Origin: JAPXSY01 sp034003585
Lineage (GTDB): Bacteria > Verrucomicrobiota > Kiritimatiellia > RFP12 > UBA1067
Length of the DNA: 23,137 nucleotides
Direction: 5' to 3'
NCBI GenBank assembly: GCA_034003585.1
Contig: JAVEYH010000049.1
Coordinates: forward strand, 1 to 23,137
Shown: positions 1 through 6,868 of the stretch, piece by piece
Position numbering within the stretch: the stretch's first letter is position 1
Layout of the letters: every line of letters begins with the position of its first letter
Position numbers and translations under genes: made by a program
Notes under the pieces: model-generated
What the model was told of the DNA's origin: nothing
What the model saw: only the letters and a program-made list of their open reading frames with translations
Databases searched by the model: none

Positions 1-1457
1 CCTATCTGGCGACGTCGGGCGCGGGCGTGGCGGTGGTGCCGATCGATCCCAAACTGCGGGCCGCGGAGGTAGCGTTCATCCTGAATGACTCCGAGGCGGT
101 GGCGGTCTTGACCGACACCCGCCATCTCGACATGCTCGAAATGATTTTGACCGGTCTGCCGCAGGTCCGGTTCATTGTGGTGACCGATGGCGCGGGAGAG
201 GCGCGCCCCGCGCCGGTCGCGGGACGGCCCTGTCACGATTACGAGACGTTGCGCGCGGGCGTGGCGAACGAACCCCTCTTCTGGTATGCGGGCCACCGGC
301 CCGAGCCCCAGAACATCGCTTCCATCATCTACACCTCGGGCACCACGGGCACGCCCAAAGGCGCGATGCTGACGCACCTCAATTTTTGCAGTGACGCGTT
401 CGGCAGTTTCGACGCGATCGGCGACGCCATCACCGCGGAGGACGACTTCCTCGTGGTGCTTCCGCTGTTCCACGCCTTTTCGTTCACGGCGAATTTTGTG
501 GTGCCGCTGATCAAGGGCTGCGGCATGTTTTTTGTGGAGAGTCTCCGGAGCGTGGGGGAGGACATCCGGACACTGCGGCCCTCGATCCTGATCGCGGTCC
601 CCCTGCTGGTCGAGAAGATGTTCAACAAAATCGACGACAAGCTCAAGCGGAACCGGATCGCCCGGCTCCTGTTCCGGCTGGGGCTGGGGCATTGGGTGGG
701 CAAAAAGGTGCTGAAAGGACTCGGCGGCCGACTGCGTTTCCTGATTGTCGGCGGCGCGCCGTGCCCGCTGCACGTACTCAACGGGTTCCGGCGTCTGGGT
801 GTTCCGATTGTGGAGGGCTACGGCCTCACAGAGTGCTCCCCGGTGGTCTCCATCACCAACAGCCACAGTTCGCGCGTGGGGACGATCGGGAAGAAACTGC
901 CCAACATCGAGGTCCGGATCGCAGAGCCCGATCCGCAGGGCGTGGGCGAACTGCAGATCCGCGGCCCGATCGTGATGAAGGGGTACTTCAAGAATCTCGA
1001 GGCCACCCGCGAGGCGTTCGACGGCGAGTGGCTGCGTACCGGCGATCTGGCATCTCAGGACACCGAGGGATACCTGACGATCCGCGGGCGCAAAAAGGCG
1101 CTGGTCGTTAACCGCGAAGGCAAGAATATCTATCCCGAAGAGGTCGAGAACGTGCTCGCGCGGGAGCCGCTGATCGCCGACGTGGTGGTGATCGGCTACA
1201 CGGTGGGCGGGGTGCCCGGAGAGCGTGTGGGCGCGATCGTGGTGCCCAACATGGAGGCGGTGACCGCAGCCCACGAAGGGGTGGAGCCCCCTTGGGAGAC
1301 GATCGAACGCCTGATCCGCGACCGGGTGCGCGCGCAATGCGAGTGCCTGACCGAGTACAAGCACCCGAGAAAAATCGAGGTGCGCCGCGAACCGCTGGAG
1401 CGCACCTCGATTCAGAAAGTCCGGCGCTGCATGTATCAGGGCCAGCTTGACGAGTGA
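1..1457 (+). CDS. AMP-dependent acyl-CoA (or acyl-ACP) synthetase, 5' end outside the window
   Basis: Activates a fatty acid as acyl-AMP and transfers it to CoA or ACP. The frame is open from the first bases (first full codon at 3), so the true start lies upstream; 484 residues are visible, typical of most of a FadD-type enzyme. Visible family motifs are the phosphate-binding loop YTSGTTGTPKG (nt 330-362), VEGYGLTECSP (nt 810-842), the LRTGDL motif with the downstream GRKK hinge, and a C-terminal TSIQKVRR whose Lys (nt 1416-1418) sits where the adenylation lysine is expected. The residues before the GTG at 27 already match the family, so that codon is not the start. The enzyme could be a free long-chain acyl-CoA ligase or the acyl-ACP synthetase module of an Aas-like lipid-recycling set; the missing 5' end prevents a decision. 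No neighbouring lipid gene is visible. Family is certain, substrate is not. Confidence 0.9.
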   Translation, partial: YLATSGAGVAVVPIDPKLRAAEVAFILNDSEAVAVLTDTRHLDMLEMILTGLPQVRFIVVTDGAGEARPAPVAGRPCHDYETLRAGVANEPLFWYAGHRPEPQNIASIIYTSGTTGTPKGAMLTHLNFCSDAFGSFDAIGDAITAEDDFLVVLPLFHAFSFTANFVVPLIKGCGMFFVESLRSVGEDIRTLRPSILIAVPLLVEKMFNKIDDKLKRNRIARLLFRLGLGHWVGKKVLKGLGGRLRFLIVGGAPCPLHVLNGFRRLGVPIVEGYGLTECSPVVSITNSHSSRVGTIGKKLPNIEVRIAEPDPQGVGELQIRGPIVMKGYFKNLEATREAFDGEWLRTGDLASQDTEGYLTIRGRKKALVVNREGKNIYPEEVENVLAREPLIADVVVIGYTVGGVPGERVGAIVVPNMEAVTAAHEGVEPPWETIERLIRDRVRAQCECLTEYKHPRKIEVRREPLERTSIQKVRRCMYQGQLDE

Positions 1458-1490
1458 CCCGGTACCCGCCGGCGGGTCACTTCTTCTTAT
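1454..1490 (+). terminator. Probable rho-independent terminator of the synthetase gene
   Basis: GTGACCCG (1454-1461) pairs perfectly with CGGGTCAC (1473-1480). The inner bases form a competing 14-bp palindrome centred at 1470/1471. TTCTTCTTAT follows on the plus strand, a T-rich but interrupted tail. The hairpin covers the stop codons of both convergent genes (synthetase TGA at 1455-1457, DUF1080 TGA at 1477-1479), so it may serve both directions, though the minus side lacks a U tract. Confidence 0.45.
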
Positions 1491-2643
1491 CGAACCCCTG
1501 TTCGGTGATGATCTTCTGAAGCGCGGCGCGCAACGGGCACCCCTCGCCGCATACCTTGTTGCGGATCAGGACGTTGCAGGCGTTGCGCAGACTGAGAATC
1601 TCACCTTTGCGGCTTTCCAACTGTTGCGCCCCGCAGCCGGCCAGCTCCTTCAGATAGGCATCGCGCAGCGTCGCGGCGAGCGCGGTGTACGGTTCGGCCT
1701 TCTCGTAGGAGATCACCTCCAGGATCTGTTCCAGCGCCTCCGCCTTGCGAGGGTTTTCGGGATGGATCCGGGCGAAGAGTTTGGCGGCCGTCTCTTTGCG
1801 CAGGGCCATCACGTCGGCTTCGTTTGCGGCCGGACCGCCGTGGGTGGTGTTGGCGTACCGCGACGGGATCTCGCGGATCCAGATGTTGCGGAAACGCACG
1901 GGGTTGCCATGATCCTGCAACTGCAGCGGCAGTTTGGCCGCGTGCGGCGCGAGCGGCCGGCGTCGGCAGTGCGTGGTCAGGCCCTCCATTTCCCAGTGAT
2001 CCTGCACCAGCACGCCGTTATGCAGCACGGTCACCGAACCGGGAACCTTCAGTTTGTCGCCTTCCCAGACCGGCTGGTGGAAGATGATGTCGTAGGTCTG
2101 CCACGCGCCCGGTTTGCGGCAGGCGTTCACCAGCGGCGGGTTCTCGGCGTAAACCGATGCCGCCTGGCCGTCGGCATAGTTGGGGTTTTTGTTGCTGCCG
2201 TCCGGGAGCGTGTGCGTCTCGTACGAGTCCAGAATCTGAATCTCATAGCTGCCCATGAGAAAGACGCCGCTGTTGCCGCGGCCCTGACCCATGCCCTCGA
2301 TTTTGCCGGGCGCGGCCCACTCCAGATGCAGTTGACAGTCGCCGAAACTCTGCTTGGTGCGGATGGCGCCGGCGCCTTTCACCGATTCCATGACCCCGTC
2401 CGCCAGGCGCCACTTGGTGGGCTCGCCCTTGGTGCTCTCCCAGGCCTCCAGCGAAGAGCCGTCAAACAGCACGGTCGCATCGGAAGGCGGCATCCCCGGC
2501 TCCGCCGTGACCTTGACCGGATTGGGCCGGTTTTTGTCATGCACGGCCCACGCGTGCCGCGCGTCCGGCGTATCCCCGTACAGCCCCGCCAACACGGCAG
2601 AGGCCGTCAGGCCCGCCGCCGCCATCATCATCCGCTGCTTCAT
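1477..2643 (-). CDS. Secreted DUF1080 (3-keto-disaccharide hydrolase family) protein with a Cys-containing C-terminal extension
   Basis: A 388-residue exported protein. Residues 1-22 form a Sec-type signal peptide (KQR, then a hydrophobic Ala/Leu stretch) without a lipobox Cys. The PF06439-type concanavalin-like domain spans about 56-260: it opens with TVLFDGSSLEAWE, has the GNSGVFLMGSYEIQILDSY core at about 123-141, and ends with RFRNIWIREIP. The family includes enzymes that hydrolyse 3-keto-glycosides, but many members are untested. Residues 265-388 are an extra, mostly helical region with C337, C356, C365 and C369; I do not recognise it. The ATG at 2643 is supported by GGAGG 8 nt upstream. 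It is monocistronic, divergent from the RNA methyltransferase and convergent with the synthetase. Domain call is firm; hydrolase activity is inferred. Confidence 0.85.
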   Translation of the reverse strand: MKQRMMMAAAGLTASAVLAGLYGDTPDARHAWAVHDKNRPNPVKVTAEPGMPPSDATVLFDGSSLEAWESTKGEPTKWRLADGVMESVKGAGAIRTKQSFGDCQLHLEWAAPGKIEGMGQGRGNSGVFLMGSYEIQILDSYETHTLPDGSNKNPNYADGQAASVYAENPPLVNACRKPGAWQTYDIIFHQPVWEGDKLKVPGSVTVLHNGVLVQDHWEMEGLTTHCRRRPLAPHAAKLPLQLQDHGNPVRFRNIWIREIPSRYANTTHGGPAANEADVMALRKETAAKLFARIHPENPRKAEALEQILEVISYEKAEPYTALAATLRDAYLKELAGCGAQQLESRKGEILSLRNACNVLIRNKVCGEGCPLRAALQKIITEQGFDKKK

Positions 2644-2789
2644 GCTTTTCCTCCGAGTTCAGCCGTAATCCGGCCTGTTTTCGCATGAGTGTGCCAAAAA
2701 CGGGGTGGCTTTGCCATAGCGAAAAACGTCCGGGTTGTGTCATACTGTTTCGCTGCCTGCCTGCGGGCGGGGTGCGGAGGCCTGTTGCG
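2644..2789. other. Divergent spacer with nested inverted repeats
   Basis: This spacer separates the leftward DUF1080 gene from the rightward methyltransferase gene. TTTTCGC (2678-2684) is mirrored by GCGAAAA (2719-2725), and inside it GCCA (2693-2696) is mirrored by TGGC (2706-2709), almost concentric. This could be an operator or a cruciform-prone site between two promoters. I could not find a -35/-10 pair with convincing spacing on either strand; CATACT at 2741-2746 is a possible rightward -10. Confidence 0.25.
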
Positions 2790-3563
2790 GTGAGCCAAAC
2801 GGACGAACAGTTGTGGCGCGAGGCGCGCGAGCGGTTGCTGGCGCTGGACGCGGTGTGGTCGGACGTTTCGGCACGCCGGCGCGGTCTGGAGGCCTGCCGC
2901 GCGTGGCTGGCCGCGCGGCGGGAGCAGCCCCGCCTGAGCGCGCTGGCGCGGCTGCTTACGCCCGACATGACGCGGGCGCAGTTCTGGTGCGCGCTCGTGC
3001 CGGTGGAACGCGAAGTCGTCCGCGCCCGCGTCACCGACATCGAGATCCTGGACCGCGACCTGGCGGCGGAGTCCGCGCCCGCCGCGCCGCCGATGCCGCT
3101 GACCGTGGTCGCGGATTCGCTGCGCTCGGCCTTCAATGTCGGCGGGATCTTCCGCACGGCCGAGTGTTTCGGGGTTGCCGAGGTCTTGCTCTGCGGGTAC
3201 ACCCCCGCGCCGGACCGGCCGCAGGCGGCGCGCGCCGCGCTGGGGGCCGAGAAGCTGGTGCCCTGGCGCACGGCGGGGGATGTGCGCGCGGCGTTGACGG
3301 GGCTGAAGGACGACGGGGTGCGGTGCGTGGCGTTGGAGACCGTGGCAGGCGCGAAGAGTCTGGAGCGGGCGGAGTGGGCCTTTCCGTGCGCGCTGGTGTT
3401 GGGCAATGAACGTTTCGGCTTGAACGCCGATGTGATCGGGCTGTGCGATGAGGTGGTGCGCATCCCGTTGTGCGGCCGCAAAAATTCCCTGAATGTCGTC
3501 AGTGCCTTCGCCCTCGCGGCGCATGCCGCTCGCCAGCGGTTCGACGCGGGCCGCGGAGCGTGA
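2790..3563 (+). CDS. SpoU/TrmH-family RNA 2'-O-ribose methyltransferase
   Basis: A SAM-dependent methyltransferase of the trefoil-knot (SPOUT) class acting on tRNA or rRNA. All three SpoU motifs are present: NVGGIFR at 116-122, LGNERFG at 204-210, and IPLCGRKNSLNVVSA at 225-239. The N-terminal ~100 residues are helical and rich in Arg/Ala, as in RNA-binding extensions of this family. The frame is open back to an ATG at 2685, but I choose GTG 2790 because GGAGG (2776-2780) lies 9 nt upstream and the earlier segment (many Cys, Pro, Trp) looks non-coding and lies in promoter space. The protein is then 257 residues. Its stop is 5 nt from the end of the convergent flavoprotein gene. Whether it modifies tRNA Gm18 or a 23S position cannot be told. 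Confidence 0.88.
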   Translation: MSQTDEQLWREARERLLALDAVWSDVSARRRGLEACRAWLAARREQPRLSALARLLTPDMTRAQFWCALVPVEREVVRARVTDIEILDRDLAAESAPAAPPMPLTVVADSLRSAFNVGGIFRTAECFGVAEVLLCGYTPAPDRPQAARAALGAEKLVPWRTAGDVRAALTGLKDDGVRCVALETVAGAKSLERAEWAFPCALVLGNERFGLNADVIGLCDEVVRIPLCGRKNSLNVVSAFALAAHAARQRFDAGRGA

Positions 3564-3568
3564 GGGTC

Positions 3569-4810
3569 TCATTGCGCGGCGCAGGCGGCCAGGCGGCCGG
3601 AGGCGAACGCCCAGCTCAGGTTAAACCCGCCGCAACGGCCGTCGACATCCACGATCTCTCCCGCGCAGGCGAGGCCGCGGATGCGTCGGCAGGCCAGGGT
3701 CGCGGACTCCAGTTCGGAGATTGCCACGCCGCCGCGCGTGACCATCGCGCGGCCCCACGATTCGGTGTCCGAGGCGTGCAGCGGCTGATTGGCGCAGGCC
3801 CCGGCCAGGGCGGTGAGCGTGCCCCTGCCGGCCCGCGCCGCGGCGACGCCGTGCGCGCCCGTGATCCGGCAGAGGGTTTCGGCCAGCGAGCGGGGCAGTT
3901 CGCCGGAGAGCAGGTTGTGCAGCGCACGCGCGCCGCTGCGGGTCCGCCACGCCTCGAACCGCGCGCGCCACGCCTCAGCCGGACGGTCGTGGCGGAAAGA
4001 GACGCGCAGGGGCACGGGGCCATCGTGCTGAAGGAGGCGGGCCGCGATTTCGCCGGAGAGGTCCAGAACGGGCGGCCCGCTGATGCCTTTGTGCGTGAAG
4101 AGCAACGGGCCGCTCAGGCTGCGGCGCGCGCCGCCGGGCTCATCCAGCCACAGTCCGGCCTGTTCGCACAGCACACCGGCCAGCGCGCGGGGCCAGGTCT
4201 CGCGCAGGATCAGTCCGGCCAGCGCGGGCACAGGCGGGGTCAGGGTGAGTCCGGCGTCGCGGGCCAGATCGAACCCCGAACCGTCAGACCCCAGTTCCGG
4301 GTAGGAGCGGCCTCCCGCCGCAAGGATGACCCGGTCGGCCCGGATCGCGCCGTCCGCGGTCTCCACCCCCATCACGCGCGCGGGTCCCTCCGCACGGGCT
4401 CCGGCCGGCGTGAGGAGCAGCCGGGTGACGCGCACGCCGCAGCGTAGTTCGGCGCCGTTGGCGCGCGCGGCGCGCAGCAGGGCCTCCGCCACGTCAGCGG
4501 CCCGTTGCGAGACCGGGAAGACGCACCCGTCAGGCTCCGCGCGGGTTTCCACGCCGAGGCCGCGGAAGAAGGCGCGGATCGCATCGGGCGGGAACGCGCG
4601 CAGGGCCGGCTGCGTGAAACGCGCCTGGCGGCCGAAGGCCGCCGCAATCCGTTCGGGATCGGCCGCGTGGGTCAGATTACAGCGTCCGCCGCCGGTGGCC
4701 AGCAGCTTGCGCGCGGGCTGGCTCATGCGCTCCAGCACAAAGACGGGGGGGCTTGAAAAACAGGCGGCGGTGAGCCCGGCCGGGCCACCGCCGACAATCA
4801 GGGTGCTCAT
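3569..4810 (-). CDS. HI0933/YhiN (BaiN-like) family FAD-dependent oxidoreductase
   Basis: A 413-residue flavoprotein. The N-terminal dinucleotide-binding motif is GGGPAGL at 7-13. Family-specific motifs are ATGGGRCNLTH near residue 38, AAGGRSYPELGSDGSG in the middle, and the C-terminal FAD-contacting block AGEIVDVDGRCGGFN near 385. This is the NAD(P)/FAD-dependent aminoacetone oxidase-like/BaiN family; the physiological reaction of most members is unknown. The start ATG at 4810 lies 6 nt after the stop of the upstream zinc-ribbon gene with only a weak Shine-Dalgarno, so translation is probably coupled. It is the last gene of the rpmB-led unit. Family assignment is strong; substrate is unknown. 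Confidence 0.88.
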   Translation of the reverse strand: MSTLIVGGGPAGLTAACFSSPPVFVLERMSQPARKLLATGGGRCNLTHAADPERIAAAFGRQARFTQPALRAFPPDAIRAFFRGLGVETRAEPDGCVFPVSQRAADVAEALLRAARANGAELRCGVRVTRLLLTPAGARAEGPARVMGVETADGAIRADRVILAAGGRSYPELGSDGSGFDLARDAGLTLTPPVPALAGLILRETWPRALAGVLCEQAGLWLDEPGGARRSLSGPLLFTHKGISGPPVLDLSGEIAARLLQHDGPVPLRVSFRHDRPAEAWRARFEAWRTRSGARALHNLLSGELPRSLAETLCRITGAHGVAAARAGRGTLTALAGACANQPLHASDTESWGRAMVTRGGVAISELESATLACRRIRGLACAGEIVDVDGRCGGFNLSWAFASGRLAACAAQ

Positions 4811-4816
4811 GGCGCG

Positions 4817-5338
4817 TCAGCGTTGCTGCTCTTCGCCGATCAGGGCGATCATCCGGTTCACGGTGAGAACGGTCTCGTTCTGGAGCTTCAGCACGTTCTG
4901 GCAGAGATTCACCACTTCGGCGCACCGGTGAAGCGTGTTCATGCGGGCTTTCTCCAGCTCCGTACGGCGCAACTTCATGCTGTTGAGCGTCTCCTCCAAC
5001 TCAGTGAGGTGCTGCTCATTTTTGAGCAGCATGCGCCGCGTCTGGAAAAGCTGCGTGAGCAACTCCCCCGCCGAAAGGTCAAGATCGTCGATCTTCATCC
5101 CGTCCGGGATCGGGACGAGCACGGGTTCGCCGCACGCCACACAGTTGATCTGCAGGCCCGCGCCGCGGTAATCGATGGCGAGGTTATGACCGCAGCGGGG
5201 ACAGTCAAACACGATATCCGTCGCACGAATCTCGTCGTCCGCCTCCCCGTTCTCGGGAAGCGCATTTTCCGGATTCGGGTTGTTCAGCACATCCGCGTCC
5301 GCATCAGACGCGTTCGGATCCGTAGGATTCTTCCGCAT
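4817..5338 (-). CDS. Hypothetical zinc-ribbon protein with coiled-coil C-terminus
   Basis: A 173-residue protein of unknown function. Residues 1-40 are acidic and Asn/Pro-rich, probably disordered. A single zinc ribbon follows, with C46-x2-C49 and C66-x2-C69 (CPRCGH and CVACGE). Residues about 88-173 are predicted helical with heptad-like Leu/Met spacing, suggesting a coiled coil and oligomerisation. No signal peptide or membrane segment. I chose the ATG at 5338 rather than the upstream ATG at 5404 because AAAGGAGG (5343-5350) lies 4 nt ahead of it; the longer form would add 22 residues unlike the rest. It sits between rpmB and the flavoprotein gene in the same direction. A nucleic-acid or ribosome-associated role is possible but only by position. 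Confidence 0.7.
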   Translation of the reverse strand: MRKNPTDPNASDADADVLNNPNPENALPENGEADDEIRATDIVFDCPRCGHNLAIDYRGAGLQINCVACGEPVLVPIPDGMKIDDLDLSAGELLTQLFQTRRMLLKNEQHLTELEETLNSMKLRRTELEKARMNTLHRCAEVVNLCQNVLKLQNETVLTVNRMIALIGEEQQR

Positions 5339-5410
5339 AACGCCTCCTTTCGGATGATTCCGTTGTGTTCCCGAAAACCCCGCCGCAACCCCTGCGCGCG
5401 ACATGTGGCC

Positions 5411-5641
5411 TCAAGGTTTCACGATCTTACCCTGCTTGATGCAGGCGGCGCAAACCTTTTTCCGTCCCACGGTGCCGTTTTCGGATTTGACGCGGACCGT
5501 GTGGAGGTTCGGCAGAAACCGGCGCTTGGTGATGCCGGTCGTGTGCAGACCGATCCCGCCCTTGAATTTGGCCAGACCGTGCCGGACAATCGAATTCCCC
5601 GCCATCGGCCCCTTGCCGCAAATCTCGCATACTCTAGACAT
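5411..5641 (-). CDS. rpmB: 50S ribosomal protein L28, zinc-binding form
   Basis: A 76-residue L28. It begins SRVCEICGKGP, has the diagnostic TKRRFLPNLHTVRV core at about 39-52, and ends with KKVCAACIKQGKIVK. C5/C8 and C64/C67 form a four-cysteine zinc ribbon, the C+ form of this ribosomal protein. The start at 5641 is supported by AAGGAG 8 nt upstream and by a promoter at 5671-5699. The usual partner rpmG (L33) is not adjacent; a zinc-ribbon protein and a flavoprotein follow instead. Confidence 0.96.
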   Translation of the reverse strand: MSRVCEICGKGPMAGNSIVRHGLAKFKGGIGLHTTGITKRRFLPNLHTVRVKSENGTVGRKKVCAACIKQGKIVKP

Positions 5642-5670
5642 GACCGTTTCTCCTTAACAAAAGGGGGTTG

Positions 5671-5699
5671 ATCATAGCATCTCTGAACCGGTCCCACAA
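5671..5699 (-). promoter_or_regulatory. rpmB promoter (sigma70 type, extended -10)
   Basis: On the minus strand TTGTGG (5699-5694) is followed after exactly 17 nt by TATGAT (5676-5671), preceded by TGC, giving an extended -10. The leader to the rpmB ATG is about 25-30 nt and contains the Shine-Dalgarno sequence. Spacing and position fit a housekeeping promoter. Confidence 0.65.
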
Positions 5700-5729
5700 G
5701 CGGAAAGGGGACTTTTTGTAATTGGCAAC

Positions 5730-5758
5730 TTGACGCGGAACAACCGTCCGTGTTAATG
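5730..5758 (+). promoter_or_regulatory. Possible promoter for the exported sugar-enzyme pair
   Basis: TTGACG (5730-5735) is a near-consensus -35. After 17 nt comes TTAATG (5753-5758), or TAATGC one base later, a moderate -10. It lies about 70 nt upstream of the TIM-barrel gene in a spacer shared with the opposite-facing rpmB promoter. The -35 is good and the -10 is weak. Confidence 0.4.
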
Positions 5759-5829
5759 CTATTCCGTAACGGTTAAAGAACGATTCCCGGGCTAAGGGTG
5801 CGAACCGGGATCCAGGGGGAGAGAAACGC

Positions 5830-6795
5830 ATGAAACGACGCGAATTCCTGACGGCTTCGGCGCTGGCCGGGGCGGGCTCCGTATGTGTGACGCCGCATGC
5901 CGCCGCCGCGGACGCCTGCTGCGCCGCGGGCGCGATGCCGAAACTGACGCCGCCCGAAAAGCCCGCGCAGCTCAACCTGTGCCTGCAATGGGGCGCGATC
6001 CCGGGGGGCGAGATCCCGCAGAAGCTGGATTTCCTGGAGGCTAACGGCTTTGCGGCGGTCGAGATCCCGTCGGGCGACTGGCCAGCCAAGAACTGCGACG
6101 CGATGATCGAGGCCATGAAGGGGCGGAAGCTGTTCATCGCGACCGCGTGCGGCCCGAGCGATTTCTCCTATGCCGAACCGGAGAAGCGCGAAGCCGAAGT
6201 CCAAAAGTTCCTGCCGGTCATCGAGGCGTTGGGCAAGATGAAGTCGGTGGGATTGATCATTTGTCCCGCGCGCGGCAAGCTGAGCGAGCCGGGACGGTTG
6301 AGCGCCAAGGAGTTGCGCAAGGATTTCGTCGAAAACACCGGCAAGCGCCTGGCGGAGCACGCGTTCAAACACGGGACGTCGATCGTTCTGGAGCCGCTGC
6401 GCCGCAACGAGACCCCGTTCCTGCGGCAGGTGGCGGACGGCGCGCGCATGGCGGCGGACATCGGGCCGGGCGCGACGGTGATGGGCGATTTCTGGCACAT
6501 GGGGCTGGAGGAGACGAGTTTCCTGGGCGCCTTTCTCTGCGCCGGCAAACTGCTGACCCACGTGCACATCGCGGGGCTGAAGGAACGGATCATCCCGGGC
6601 GTGCATCCCGACGCCGATAATTATGTGGACGGTTTCAAGGGCCTCAAGCTGATCGGATACCGCGGCGCGGTGAGTTTCGAGGGCGGCTGGCCGAAGAACC
6701 CGGCGGCCCCGAAGAAAGGCATCCCGCAGGAGGAGAAGATCCGGCTGATGCTCAACATGGTCAAGATGCTGCGTGAGCAATGGGCTATGGCGTGA
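5830..6795 (+). CDS. Tat-exported TIM-barrel sugar isomerase/epimerase (hydroxypyruvate-isomerase-like)
   Basis: A 321-residue AP-endonuclease-2-superfamily protein. Residues 1-27 form a Tat signal: RR in MKRREFL, then a small-residue hydrophobic stretch ending with Ala-rich sequence. The barrel begins near residue 47. Likely metal ligands are E188 (VLEPL), D220 and H223 (MGDFWHM), H244/H246 (THVHIA) and E284 (SFEGGW), as in xylose-isomerase-like TIM barrels. Export argues against a cytoplasmic sugar-phosphate substrate. Related proteins next to Gfo/Idh/MocA enzymes act as epimerases or as lyases in 3-keto-glycoside cleavage, which is my preferred inference here. The start ATG follows a GGGGGAG Shine-Dalgarno. 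It is cotranscribed with the oxidoreductase 73 nt downstream. Confidence 0.82.
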   Translation: MKRREFLTASALAGAGSVCVTPHAAAADACCAAGAMPKLTPPEKPAQLNLCLQWGAIPGGEIPQKLDFLEANGFAAVEIPSGDWPAKNCDAMIEAMKGRKLFIATACGPSDFSYAEPEKREAEVQKFLPVIEALGKMKSVGLIICPARGKLSEPGRLSAKELRKDFVENTGKRLAEHAFKHGTSIVLEPLRRNETPFLRQVADGARMAADIGPGATVMGDFWHMGLEETSFLGAFLCAGKLLTHVHIAGLKERIIPGVHPDADNYVDGFKGLKLIGYRGAVSFEGGWPKNPAAPKKGIPQEEKIRLMLNMVKMLREQWAMA

Positions 6796-6843
6796 GGCTG
6801 TGCATGGTGTGAGGAAAGAATGGGGTCGCGGGTTCTGCCCGCG
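6792..6843 (+). other. Intercistronic spacer: decayed repeat and hairpin
   Basis: The end of the TIM-barrel gene runs into GTGAGGCTGT (6792-6801), which is found again at 18463-18472 inside another gene-border array, so this may be a decayed copy of that repeat. Further on, CGCGGG (6827-6832) and CCCGCG (6838-6843) form a 6-bp hairpin with loop TTCTG. No T tract follows, so it is unlikely to terminate; it could stabilise the mRNA. Confidence 0.35.
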
Positions 6844-6868
6844 TAACGTATCAGGGAGAAAAAGAAAG

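Noticed and set aside
1447..2688. Long plus-strand frame (413 codons) opposite the DUF1080 gene
   Set aside because: Antisense shadow in GC-rich DNA. The minus strand has a signal peptide, domain motifs and a Shine-Dalgarno; this frame has none.
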